From positions 43,094 to 80,211 of the forward strand of contig FR899395.1 in assembly GCA_000437315.1 (NCBI GenBank): a stretch of DNA of 37,118 nucleotides, written 5' to 3'. Below the pieces are notes generated by a model, which saw nothing but the letters and a program-made list of their open reading frames with translations, was not told the DNA's origin and did no database searches. Source of the DNA: Mycoplasma sp. CAG:472. Its GTDB lineage: Bacteria; Bacillota_I; Bacilli_A; RF39; UBA660. A program made the translations under genes and the position numbers. Below, piece by piece: positions 15,852 to 24,260 of this stretch (positions are counted from its first letter, which is position 1; the number at the start of each line of letters is the position of its first letter).

Positions 15852-16044
15852 TTGGAGTTTCATTTGAACCAAAAGTACTTTGTTCATTAATACTTTGAAT
15901 TTTTTTGTCTTTTTTCTTCTTAATAGAAACATCTTTTTTAGAACTTTGATTAGAAATATATCCAATTAAGGCCAAAACCAATAATGAACTTATAATTATA
16001 AATACAATATAATACTTTGTAACAAAATCAATTAACATTTCCAT
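15844..16044 (-). CDS. Small single-pass membrane protein of unknown function
   Basis: A 66 aa protein with one transmembrane helix at about residues 10-30 (YYIVFIIISSLLVLALIGYI), then a strongly basic stretch (KKKKDKKIQ) and a polar tail. The basic patch after the helix predicts a cytoplasmic C-terminus. It starts two bases after the DUF3048 gene, so it is very likely in the same operon and may act with it at the membrane. No family is recognised. The stop is TGA, inside a terminator. Confidence 0.75.
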   Translation of the reverse strand: MEMLIDFVTKYYIVFIIISSLLVLALIGYISNQSSKKDVSIKKKKDKKIQSINEQSTFGSNETPKM

Positions 16045-16045
16045 A

Positions 16046-17098
16046 TTACTCTGCCTTTATACTTCCAGATGAAGGTACTATTTGAATAAATGTATTTCCA
16101 TCATTAACTTTAAGTTCAGTGCCATCTTCATATGTATACTGTGTTTGACTACTACGGCTGTCTTTTTTCCACTTAATTGGTATCATATAGCCATCACTAA
16201 AGTAATAACCACTACCAGAACCAATATTTTTTATATCTTGTCTACCCTTATTTTCTCCATCATTTATTGTATAATTATCAACTTGATAAGCAATTATATT
16301 TTTAAAATGATACTGCTGTTTAGTTACATAATCAGTATGTGGACCAATTTCTGTACTTCTTAAATAATATTTATTACTTTCATCATATTCATAATATACT
16401 TTAGTTCCAGATGAATATACTAAACTAATTTTATTTGCAGACGAAGATTTCTCTAAAGAAGACATATCAATTTTATCAGCACTATAATTTAAAAGATAAT
16501 TTTTATTTCTTTCTTTTCTAAATTTATTTGTTCCTTTATTTAATTTTTCAATACTTGTAAATAATGTATGTTCTGATGATACATTTAATGAGGTATCACG
16601 CCATCCAGTTTTAGAGTTGTCTACAACTACACGTTCAATTCCTAGTTTAGAAAAATCACTTTGTGCCTGTGGACTTTGACCATGATGAACATAAATTGCA
16701 TCATTTTCTAGTGCATAATCTAAAAAATAATGTCTTGCACTTCTTATTGAACCAATTCTTTCAGTACTTTGATCTATAAATAAAGCCAAATATCTACTTA
16801 TACCACCCTCGACTATAATTTCATACATTAAATAGGCATCTTGAAGTCCACTTTGCAAAGGTCTTGCAACACTAATGTTATTAATCATTACGGCAAATGG
16901 TCTTGATGTAGAATCTTCATTAACTATTTTAACTTTTTTTACTTCTACACTTTGATTATCATCCTTTTTACTTGTATTATTTAATGGGTTTTTTTTGTTT
17001 TTATTCAATAAAATAACTGATATAACTATTGCAATCACAATTAATGCTAATGCTATAGAACTTAATATTATTTTATTTTTTTTAGTTAATTTTTTCAT
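16046..17098 (-). CDS. DUF3048 (YerB-like) membrane-anchored extracellular protein
   Basis: A 350 aa protein with a basic N-terminus and one membrane anchor (about residues 10-31), an outside linker rich in Asn/Lys, then the DUF3048 core. The core blocks seen are RPFAVMINNISVARPLQSGLQ, YEIIVEGGISRYLALF, RIGSIRSARHYFLDYAL and YVHHGQSPQAQSD. Bacillus YerB is a lipoprotein; here there is no lipobox Cys, so an uncleaved anchor is likely. The biochemical function of the family is not established. Its ATG overlaps the smpB stop (ATGA), so it is cotranscribed and coupled. Confidence 0.88.
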   Translation of the reverse strand: MKKLTKKNKIILSSIALALIVIAIVISVILLNKNKKNPLNNTSKKDDNQSVEVKKVKIVNEDSTSRPFAVMINNISVARPLQSGLQDAYLMYEIIVEGGISRYLALFIDQSTERIGSIRSARHYFLDYALENDAIYVHHGQSPQAQSDFSKLGIERVVVDNSKTGWRDTSLNVSSEHTLFTSIEKLNKGTNKFRKERNKNYLLNYSADKIDMSSLEKSSSANKISLVYSSGTKVYYEYDESNKYYLRSTEIGPHTDYVTKQQYHFKNIIAYQVDNYTINDGENKGRQDIKNIGSGSGYYFSDGYMIPIKWKKDSRSSQTQYTYEDGTELKVNDGNTFIQIVPSSGSIKAE

Positions 17099-17526
17099 AT
17101 CATTTTCCTACTTTCTCTTTCTAAATCTCTTTTTTTAATAGATTCTCTTTTGTCATATAATTTTTTTCCTTTACAAACACCCACTAAAACTTTTGCTCTA
17201 TTATTTTTTAAATATACTTTTAATGGTATTAAGGTATAACCATTTTGATTAATTTCCTCTTTTAATTTATATATTTCTCTTTTATGTAGTAAAAGTTTTC
17301 TTTCATGATATTCATCGTGATTAAATATACTTGCTTCATTATATTTAGCAATAAACATATTAATTATATAACATTCATTATCTTTAATTCTTACATAACT
17401 ATCTTTAATATTACAAGAACCATTTCTAATAGATTTAATTTCACTACCATTTAAAACTATTCCACATTCAATTTCTTTTTCTACAAAATAATTGAAATAT
17501 GCTGCTTTATTTTTTATCTCTATCAT
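17095..17526 (-). CDS. smpB: SsrA-binding protein SmpB
   Basis: A tmRNA partner that delivers it to stalled ribosomes for trans-translation. With the ATG at 17526 (GGAG 6 bases upstream) the product is 143 aa, close to the family's usual 150-160. Motifs include NGSEIKSIRNGSCNIKDSYV (OB-fold core) and the C-terminal VCKGKKLYDKRESIKKRDLE helix that enters the decoding site. An upstream in-frame ATG would add 7 residues without a site. The gene overlaps the end of rnr by 20 bases; the rnr-smpB pair is classic in Firmicutes. tmRNA itself is not in the window. Confidence 0.96.
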   Translation of the reverse strand: MIEIKNKAAYFNYFVEKEIECGIVLNGSEIKSIRNGSCNIKDSYVRIKDNECYIINMFIAKYNEASIFNHDEYHERKLLLHKREIYKLKEEINQNGYTLIPLKVYLKNNRAKVLVGVCKGKKLYDKRESIKKRDLERESRKMI

Positions 17527-19606
17527 TTGTATCTCCAATAATTTCAAAATCTATTGTAGAATTTTCTTTTGAGGCACCAGTTACTCTAACTTTAACTTGC
17601 TGACCTAAGGAATATCTTATTTTTCCATCAGAAACAAGAGATAAAAGATTAGGTACATAAGTACAGAATCCTTTTAAAGTTGAAATATGTACTAAACCTT
17701 CGATTAAATTTGGTAATTTAACAAATAATCCAAAATTAGTTACTCCAGAAATAATTCCTGTATACTCCTGGCCAATATGGCTTTCCATATATTCAGCCAT
17801 CTTCATATCAAGAACTTCTCTTTCAGCACTTTGAGCATCAACTTCTTTTTTACTTGCATGTTCACAAGCATCAGGAAGATAATTTTCATAATATCTTATT
17901 GTAGGCATATTAACCATATTTTCAAATAAATATTTATGAAGTAATGTATGAACCATTAAATCTGGAAATCTTCTTATTGGTGAAGTAAAATGAGTATATA
18001 TTTTACTAGCTAAACCAAAATGTCCTATATTATTTGAGCTATAAACAGCTTTTTTCATACTTCTTAAAAGCATATCACTTAATATTTCAAATTCTTTCTT
18101 TTCATGAAGAGAATCTAATATATCCTGCATCTTCTTTGGAGTAATATCTTCAGTAGAAACATCTAATTTATAACCAAGTAATTTAACAAAATTAACAAAA
18201 TCCTCAATCTTTTCAGGATTAGGTTTACCATGAATTCTATATACAAAAGGTAAATCCATATTATATATATGAGTTGCAACAGTTTCATTTGCTGCTATCA
18301 TAAAGTCTTCGATTAATTTTTCACCATCAAGTTGTTGCCTTTTTACAACATCAATTGCCTTACCATTTTCATCCTGAATAATTTTTGCTTCATCAAGATC
18401 AAAATCAATATAACCACGATTTATTTTTTCTTTTCGTAAAATTTGAGCAAGTTCGTGCATAAGTTTTAAATCATCAGCAAAATTTTCATAACCTTCAGGA
18501 ATAATATCTTCCATAATAATTTTATTTACATTTTTATATGTCATTTTCTTTTTACTATTAATTACACTTGGAAAAATATCATGGTCTACTATCTTACCTC
18601 TTGTATCTATTTTCATAACGCAACTAATTGTAAGTCTATCAACACCCTCATTTAATGAGCATATTCCATTTGAAAGTTCATGAGGAAGCATTGGTAATAC
18701 AGTATCTGCTAAATAAGACGAAGTTCCTTTTTCATAAGCACTTTCAAATAAAGGACTTCCCTCTTTTACATAATTTGTAACATCTGCTATATGAACACCT
18801 AAAATATAATAACCATCTTCTTTTTTAATACTAACTGCATCATCAATATCTTTTGTATCATCACCATCTATTGTAAATATAACTTCGTTTCTTAAATCAG
18901 TTCTACCAACTAATTCTTTTTCAGAAACACTTGTTACCATATTAGCAACTTGCTTTTTTACTTCATCTGAAACATCTAAAGAAATTTCGTGTTTACATGC
19001 AATAGATAAAATATCAACTCCTGGATCATTTTTATGTCCTAAAACTTTTATTACATCCGCTAAATAAAGATTGCTTGCTAACTCTTTTTGAATTTTTACA
19101 AGTACTTTATGTCCCTCGACTAAATGAGAACTTGTTTCTTTAGTAAGTTTAACTTTAATCTTTTTCTTTTTATCATCAAGGGCAAATTCTAAATTACCAT
19201 TTTTAGTTTTAACCATTTCTCCCACTAAAAGATTAATATCTCTTTTTAAAATATTAACAACAATTCCTTCATCATTTTGAACATCTATTTCTACAAAATC
19301 GCCATCTACTGCGCCATTTAAGTTTTCTCTTTTAACAAAAGTATCTTCATCAAATTTTGTATCAACAAAACCATTTCCGTGTTTATTAATATGGATTATT
19401 CCTGTTAAAAGTGAAGAACATTTTTCCATTAAAATAAATTTGTCCTTTTTACTTTTATGAACAATTCCTTCGGTTACAAGAGCATCCATATTTTTTTGAA
19501 GTTCTTTATAATCCTCAACACTTGTTAAATTTAATAAATCATTTATTTCTATTAAACTTAGTCCTTTACTTTCATTACTTAATTTTTCTATTATTTTATC
19601 TTTCAT
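17507..19606 (-). CDS. rnr: Ribonuclease R
   Basis: A 3'-5' exoribonuclease that degrades structured RNA and, with SmpB/tmRNA, defective mRNAs. The 699 aa product has an N-terminal helical region, cold-shock-like domains, the RNB catalytic domain (FTIDGDDTKDIDDAVS, HIADVTNYV, then FTSPIRRFPDLMVH) and a C-terminal S1 domain (GQEYTGIISGVTNFGLFVKL). The start at 19606 is chosen because GGGGTG lies 7 bases upstream, inside the prepilin gene; its A is also the last A of the prepilin TAA (TAATG). Upstream ATGs lack spacing to that site. Translation is thus likely coupled to the prepilin. Confidence 0.95.
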   Translation of the reverse strand: MKDKIIEKLSNESKGLSLIEINDLLNLTSVEDYKELQKNMDALVTEGIVHKSKKDKFILMEKCSSLLTGIIHINKHGNGFVDTKFDEDTFVKRENLNGAVDGDFVEIDVQNDEGIVVNILKRDINLLVGEMVKTKNGNLEFALDDKKKKIKVKLTKETSSHLVEGHKVLVKIQKELASNLYLADVIKVLGHKNDPGVDILSIACKHEISLDVSDEVKKQVANMVTSVSEKELVGRTDLRNEVIFTIDGDDTKDIDDAVSIKKEDGYYILGVHIADVTNYVKEGSPLFESAYEKGTSSYLADTVLPMLPHELSNGICSLNEGVDRLTISCVMKIDTRGKIVDHDIFPSVINSKKKMTYKNVNKIIMEDIIPEGYENFADDLKLMHELAQILRKEKINRGYIDFDLDEAKIIQDENGKAIDVVKRQQLDGEKLIEDFMIAANETVATHIYNMDLPFVYRIHGKPNPEKIEDFVNFVKLLGYKLDVSTEDITPKKMQDILDSLHEKKEFEILSDMLLRSMKKAVYSSNNIGHFGLASKIYTHFTSPIRRFPDLMVHTLLHKYLFENMVNMPTIRYYENYLPDACEHASKKEVDAQSAEREVLDMKMAEYMESHIGQEYTGIISGVTNFGLFVKLPNLIEGLVHISTLKGFCTYVPNLLSLVSDGKIRYSLGQQVKVRVTGASKENSTIDFEIIGDTNDRDKK

Positions 19607-20070
19607 TAACATACACCCCATTTACATTTTTCACTTGCATTTTTACTATTAGTACAATTATCTATTGTTGATAATTTATATTTCTTACTACTGCATTCGT
19701 AATAGTAATCCTTAAATTTGTTGCTTGAATCAATTGTTATTTTAACTACGTCTGACTCCAGAAATTTAATATTATTTTTTTTAGCAGGATTAACTTTATC
19801 ATATATTTTTTCATCCAAATTACCATTTTCCACTAGTGTTTTTATTGTTATATTAGCACTATTTGTACACTCACTTTTTTTACTAGCTAACATACAATAT
19901 GCTTGTGCACTACTTAAAACTTCCTTCATTAAAGTTTCATTATTATTATCTTTAGTATTTTGACTTAATTTAGTCATACTTAAACCTACAGTAACACCTA
20001 AAACAGATATTATTGCAAGTACAACAATTAATTCAACTAATGTAAAACCTTTTTTATTTTTTTTCATCAT
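19606..20070 (-). CDS. Type IV prepilin-like protein with six cysteines
   Basis: A 154 aa protein with a classical class III signal: a basic leader MMKKNKKG, then FTLVELIVVLAIISVL, with cleavage expected after G8 and the conserved Glu at +5. The rest is a polar, Lys/Asn/Ser-rich exported domain with six cysteines, the last two in CKWGVC, which could form disulfides outside the cell. It is too diverged to assign to ComGC, PilA or a secretion pseudopilin. It is inserted between secG and rnr, which are neighbours in other Firmicutes, and it is the promoter-proximal gene of the rnr-smpB unit. No pilus assembly gene is in the window. The ATG at 20070 coincides with the predicted transcription start; a second ATG follows immediately. 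Confidence 0.88.
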   Translation of the reverse strand: MMKKNKKGFTLVELIVVLAIISVLGVTVGLSMTKLSQNTKDNNNETLMKEVLSSAQAYCMLASKKSECTNSANITIKTLVENGNLDEKIYDKVNPAKKNNIKFLESDVVKITIDSSNKFKDYYYECSSKKYKLSTIDNCTNSKNASEKCKWGVC

Positions 20071-20076
20071 AATATA

Positions 20077-20105
20077 ATTATATATTACTATTTAAATAAT
20101 TTCAA
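20077..20105 (-). promoter_or_regulatory. Consensus promoter giving a nearly leaderless prepilin mRNA
   Basis: On the minus strand TTGAAA (20105-20100), a 17-base spacer and TATAAT (20082-20077). The predicted +1 is at or within a base or two of 20070, the first base of the prepilin ATG. There is no room for a ribosome binding site. Confidence 0.75.
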
Positions 20106-20110
20106 CTTAT

Positions 20111-20133
20111 AAAAAAAGAAGGCAAGCCCTCTT
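20111..20133 (-). terminator. Intrinsic terminator of the prfB-ftsH-secG operon
   Basis: On the minus strand AAGAGGG-CTTG-CCTTCTT (7 bp with one G-U) is followed by TTTTTTT. The first arm overlaps the secG stop codon (20134-20132). The next promoter begins within 10 bases. Confidence 0.9.
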
Positions 20134-20350
20134 ATTTCAAAAATAATATAAATGATATTATAAAGAATACAATTCCTAAAGCAAGCGTTAATCTACTTAT
20201 AAATAACTCTGCTCCTCGTTCTTTCATATTCTTAAATAATGCTTCATTTCCACCAGTAATAATATTTCCAGCATCTGATGCTTTATTGCTTTGTAATAAT
20301 ACAATAACAATAAGAAGTACAGATACCACTAATAAAATAGTTTCTAACAT
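20132..20350 (-). CDS. secG: Preprotein translocase subunit SecG
   Basis: An accessory subunit of the SecYEG channel, 72 aa, with two hydrophobic segments (about residues 3-20 and 50-71). The conserved loop LLQSNKASDAGNIITGG between them is the SecG signature. It lies one base after ftsH and ends in a strong terminator, so in this genome it closes the prfB operon rather than leading rnr. Confidence 0.95.
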   Translation of the reverse strand: MLETILLVVSVLLIVIVLLQSNKASDAGNIITGGNEALFKNMKERGAELFISRLTLALGIVFFIISFILFLK

Positions 20351-20351
20351 A

Positions 20352-22346
20352 TTATTTTTCCCCGCTTTCTTTTATTGCTTCTTCAAGTTCAGTTTTACTC
20401 ATTTTTGAATAATTTTTAATTTTCTTTTCTTTTGCAATTTCTTTTAATTCATCAATAGTTTTAATTTTAGATTCATCAGATGTTTCCTCAAAAACTTTTT
20501 CTGATGGAATTGTTCCATTATCAACAATATAATCAATTTGTTCTTTATTTAGAGTTTCATATTTCATTAAAGCATCTGAAAGTAACATAATTAATCCTTC
20601 ATTATCAGCAACAATCTTTTTAGCTTTTTCATAACATTCATCAATTATTTTTCTTGTTGCTCTATCAATTTCTAAAGCAACTTGATCAGAAAAATCTTTA
20701 CTCTTAGCATAGTCTCTACCTAAGAAAACATTTTTTTCTCTTTCTTCATATTGCATAGGTCCTAGTTCACTCATACCATATTCAGTAACCATACTTCTTG
20801 CAATAGCAGTAGCTTTTTTAAAATCATCTGATGCGCCAGTACTCATTTCATGTAGGAAGTGTTCTTCACTAACACGGCCTCCAAGTAAACCAGTAATTCT
20901 TCCTAATAATTCATTTTTAGTCATAATAGAAAGTTTTTCTTCTTTTGGAAGCATCATAGTATAGCCTCCAGCCATTCCACGTGGAATAATAGTTATTTTA
21001 TGAACAACTTCTGCATATTCATTTTTAAGACCAATAACTGCATGTCCTGCTTCGTGTAAGGAAACAAGTTTTTTCTCTTTATCAGTAATTTTTCTTGTAG
21101 TTTTTGCAGGTCCAAGAAGTACTCTATCTGTAGCTTCATCAATTTCATCAATTGTTATTTTATCCTTATTTCTACGTACAGCAAGAAGTGCTGCTTCATT
21201 AAGTAAGTTTTCTAAATCAGCACCACTAAAACCTGGGGTTCTTGCAGCAATTGCAGATAATTTAACTGATTTATCTAATATTTTATTTTTTGCATGAACT
21301 TTTAATATTGCTTCTCTTTCATTTGAATCTGGAAGACTAACAGTAACTTGTCTATCAAATCTACCTGGTCTAAGAAGTGCTGGGTCCAATACATCTGGTC
21401 TATTTGTAGCAGCTATAATAATAATTCCTTCATTAGCTCCAAATCCATCCATTTCTGTAAGAAGTTGGTTTAATGTTTGCTCTCTTTCATCATGGCCACC
21501 ACCAAGACCTGTTCCTCTTTGACGACCAACAGCATCTATTTCATCAATAAAAATTAAGCAAGGTGCATTTCTTTTAGCCTCTTTAAACATATCTCTAACT
21601 CTTGAAGCACCAACACCTACGAATAATTCAACAAAGTCTGAACCACTTATGTAGAAAAATGGTACATTTGCTTCGCCTGCGATAGCTTTAGCAAGTAAAG
21701 TTTTACCAGTTCCCGGAGGACCTACAAGTAAAACACCTTTAGGTATTCTAGCACCCATACTTTGAAACTTTTTAGGATTTTTTAAGAAATCTATTAGTTC
21801 TTCAACTTCTTCTTTTTCCTCTTTAAGTCCAGCTACATCTTTAAATGATTTTTTATCTTTATCATCACTTAATCTTGCTTTACTTCTGCCAAAATCCATT
21901 GAATTTTTATTTGAACTAGCTAACTTATTAAATAATGAGTATGCTACCATTACTACTATAATAATTGGTAAAACATTTACTACAATATATAACAATGCAC
22001 TAGATCCTGGATCTTTGTTAGTATCATATTTTTCAATATCATTTTTTTGAACATATTCAATAATTTGAGGTATTTCATCTTCAACAACTTTAGTTTTAAA
22101 TGATTCACCATCTTTGTATGATGATAATTTTCCTTCAACATAATAAATTGATTCACTACTTTTTGGAGTAATTACAATTTCTTTTACTTCATTATTTTCA
22201 AGAGCAGTAAGTAATTTTCCCGTTGATAAATTGTTAACAGTCATTCCTTGAAAATTAAGAACAACCATTATAATACCAATTATCATTCCCATTACCAAAT
22301 ATGGTCCTAATAATTTTATAAAAGAAGTTTTCTTTGCATTTTTCAT
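20352..22346 (-). CDS. ftsH: ATP-dependent zinc metalloprotease FtsH with a Rho_N/SAP-like C-terminal tail
   Basis: A membrane AAA+ protease that removes damaged membrane and regulatory proteins. In 664 aa: two transmembrane helices (about 12-32 and 117-140) flanking an outside domain, Walker A GPPGTGKT (209-216), Walker B CLIFIDEID (263-271), the SRH region ATNRPDVLDPALLRPGRFDR, and the zinc site HEAGH (431-435). After the protease domain, residues from about 622 form a short helical module, IDELKEIAKEKKIKNYSKMS followed by KTELEEAI, resembling Rho_N or SAP-type nucleic-acid-binding modules. Typical FtsH tails do not look like this. It follows tilS by 4 bases; hpt, often between them, is missing. 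Confidence 0.97.
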   Translation of the reverse strand: MKNAKKTSFIKLLGPYLVMGMIIGIIMVVLNFQGMTVNNLSTGKLLTALENNEVKEIVITPKSSESIYYVEGKLSSYKDGESFKTKVVEDEIPQIIEYVQKNDIEKYDTNKDPGSSALLYIVVNVLPIIIVVMVAYSLFNKLASSNKNSMDFGRSKARLSDDKDKKSFKDVAGLKEEKEEVEELIDFLKNPKKFQSMGARIPKGVLLVGPPGTGKTLLAKAIAGEANVPFFYISGSDFVELFVGVGASRVRDMFKEAKRNAPCLIFIDEIDAVGRQRGTGLGGGHDEREQTLNQLLTEMDGFGANEGIIIIAATNRPDVLDPALLRPGRFDRQVTVSLPDSNEREAILKVHAKNKILDKSVKLSAIAARTPGFSGADLENLLNEAALLAVRRNKDKITIDEIDEATDRVLLGPAKTTRKITDKEKKLVSLHEAGHAVIGLKNEYAEVVHKITIIPRGMAGGYTMMLPKEEKLSIMTKNELLGRITGLLGGRVSEEHFLHEMSTGASDDFKKATAIARSMVTEYGMSELGPMQYEEREKNVFLGRDYAKSKDFSDQVALEIDRATRKIIDECYEKAKKIVADNEGLIMLLSDALMKYETLNKEQIDYIVDNGTIPSEKVFEETSDESKIKTIDELKEIAKEKKIKNYSKMSKTELEEAIKESGEK

Positions 22347-22350
22347 TTAA

Positions 22351-23637
22351 TCATTTCCTTTCGCATAAAAGTATTATATCATACTTTTCATTTTTTCCTA
22401 CATCAAATTTACTTTTTTTTATACCTGGTAACCATAATATATTATTTTTACTATCTATCACAATAGGTATATTATTTCTTTTATCAATATCAATCTTTTC
22501 GTTTATTAGTATATCTTTAACTTTTTTCGTTCCTAAATTTTTAACTTGCATTTTATCTCCTGTTTTTCTAGTTCTAATTATAAGGGGAAGTTTTACTTTG
22601 GATAAATCAAGTCTTAAAACATTATTACTATTTCCATCATAGTTTGAAACTTTATGAATAATATATTCATCATTTTCAAAGTAATCATCAAATTCTATAG
22701 AATAATTATCCTGAAGGAGTTCTTTTTTAATAACAAATTCATTATATTTTTTCTGAGCAACATAACCGTTATTTAAGTTAATTTTTGCATTACTTTTTTT
22801 AGATTCCATTAACTTTAATATTTCCATCAAAGTATTATCATTTATTTCTAAAATATCATTTTTTTGAATATCCTTAATTAAATATTCAATAGTTTTTCTT
22901 CGTATAAATGGTTTTTCTTTTTTTAATACCTCTAAATTAATAGTACTTCCCTTGATAACATTAAGTTTTTTAATATAACCATTTGTGAAATCATCATATT
23001 CTTCAAGTTCCTCACTAAACTTCAAATATTTTAAATGAATATTTTTATCTTCTTTTTTTAAAAATGGAATAATATTTTTTCGATAACGATTTCTTTGATG
23101 TTCATCACTATTATTAGTTTCATCAATAAAATATTTAATTTGATTGTTATCTAAATACTCAATTATGTCCTTTTTAGTAACATATAATAAAGGTCTTAAA
23201 TATTTATTATTTTCTTTTTTTATTCCAATATAGCCAGATAATTTAGAACCCCTTGTTAAACGCATTAGTATTGTTTCAATTAAATCATCACCATGATGTG
23301 CAGTTAAAATGTATTTTCCATGATACTTTTCAAGAAGCTCATTTAAAAATTCATATCTTTTATTTCTAGCATTACATTCAAAGTTAGCAAGAGTATTAAA
23401 TGTAAGTTCCAAACCCTCGAATTTTAGATTATTTTTATTTGCGAAACCCTTAACATATTCAAATTCCTCTTTAGAACTTTCTCTAACATTATGATTAACA
23501 CATGCTACAATAATATTATTTGTTACGGATTTTACGATATCTAAAAGACACATGGAATCTGGTCCACCAGAACAAGCCACAATAACTGTGTCTTCATTTG
23601 ATAATTTAGATTTTAAAAATTCAATTACATTATTCAT
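22351..23637 (-). CDS. tilS: tRNA(Ile)-lysidine synthetase TilS
   Basis: Converts C34 of the CAU-anticodon tRNA(Ile) to lysidine so it reads AUA, essential in an AT-rich genome that uses ATA often. The 428 aa product has the N-type ATP pyrophosphatase P-loop ACSGGPDSM (residues 21-29), CVNHNVRE and LTAHHGDDLIETILMRLTRG, then the C-terminal TilS region (IRTRKTGDKMQVKNLGTKKV). No clear ribosome binding site precedes the ATG. It lies 20 bases after the VanY-type gene in the same operon. Confidence 0.95.
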   Translation of the reverse strand: MNNVIEFLKSKLSNEDTVIVACSGGPDSMCLLDIVKSVTNNIIVACVNHNVRESSKEEFEYVKGFANKNNLKFEGLELTFNTLANFECNARNKRYEFLNELLEKYHGKYILTAHHGDDLIETILMRLTRGSKLSGYIGIKKENNKYLRPLLYVTKKDIIEYLDNNQIKYFIDETNNSDEHQRNRYRKNIIPFLKKEDKNIHLKYLKFSEELEEYDDFTNGYIKKLNVIKGSTINLEVLKKEKPFIRRKTIEYLIKDIQKNDILEINDNTLMEILKLMESKKSNAKINLNNGYVAQKKYNEFVIKKELLQDNYSIEFDDYFENDEYIIHKVSNYDGNSNNVLRLDLSKVKLPLIIRTRKTGDKMQVKNLGTKKVKDILINEKIDIDKRNNIPIVIDSKNNILWLPGIKKSKFDVGKNEKYDIILLCERK

Positions 23638-23657
23638 ACGATTAATATAATACCAAA

Positions 23658-24260
23658 TTATTTTTGTTTTACAAGTACTTTTTTATTATTTTTATATTTT
23701 ATCAAATGATATTCCTCTAAAGTTAAAATATTTTCATTATGCATAATGTATGAAACATCTTTACCAACATACCTTAAATGCCAACATTCATAAGAAAATC
23801 CTGTTATATCTTCCTTACCTTTTGGATACCTTAGAATAAAACCATACTTATAAGCATTATTATGTATCCACTGCACCTCATTAAATGAATCATCAAAATT
23901 ATCTACATACATATTATTTATAATTAATGCAAAATCTAATGCAAGACCAGTTTGATGTTCAGACTGACCAGGTAACGCTACTGTTTTATATGCAGATAAT
24001 CCTTTTTTTAATAAATTATAATTTAATATGTATTTTTGATATTCATAGGGTCTATAACCAGAATCCACTATCATATTAACTCCATTATAAAGACCTTCGA
24101 GACGAAAAAGTAAAAACATTTGATAAGCTTCCTCATCTAAAAAAGTTAACATATTATCTTTTAATTTAGGTGTTTCAATTAACTTTACTTTTACCAAGTT
24201 TTCTGGTATAAATTCTTTTTCTAATGGATTAAATCTATTAACTAAAACATCTTTGTTCAT
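23658..24260 (-). CDS. VanY-type D-Ala-D-Ala carboxypeptidase
   Basis: A zinc peptidase of the VanY/DdpX (M15) family that trims peptidoglycan stem peptides. The 200 aa product shows SGYRPYEYQ (about 67-75), the zinc motif SEHQTGLALD (about 100-109, with H102 and D109) and the closing ECWHLRYVG (E158, H161). All expected ligands are present. No signal peptide or lipobox is apparent at the N-terminus, which is unusual for a wall enzyme. It starts by an ATGA overlap with prfB, so it is cotranslated in that operon. Confidence 0.92.
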   Translation of the reverse strand: MNKDVLVNRFNPLEKEFIPENLVKVKLIETPKLKDNMLTFLDEEAYQMFLLFRLEGLYNGVNMIVDSGYRPYEYQKYILNYNLLKKGLSAYKTVALPGQSEHQTGLALDFALIINNMYVDNFDDSFNEVQWIHNNAYKYGFILRYPKGKEDITGFSYECWHLRYVGKDVSYIMHNENILTLEEYHLIKYKNNKKVLVKQK

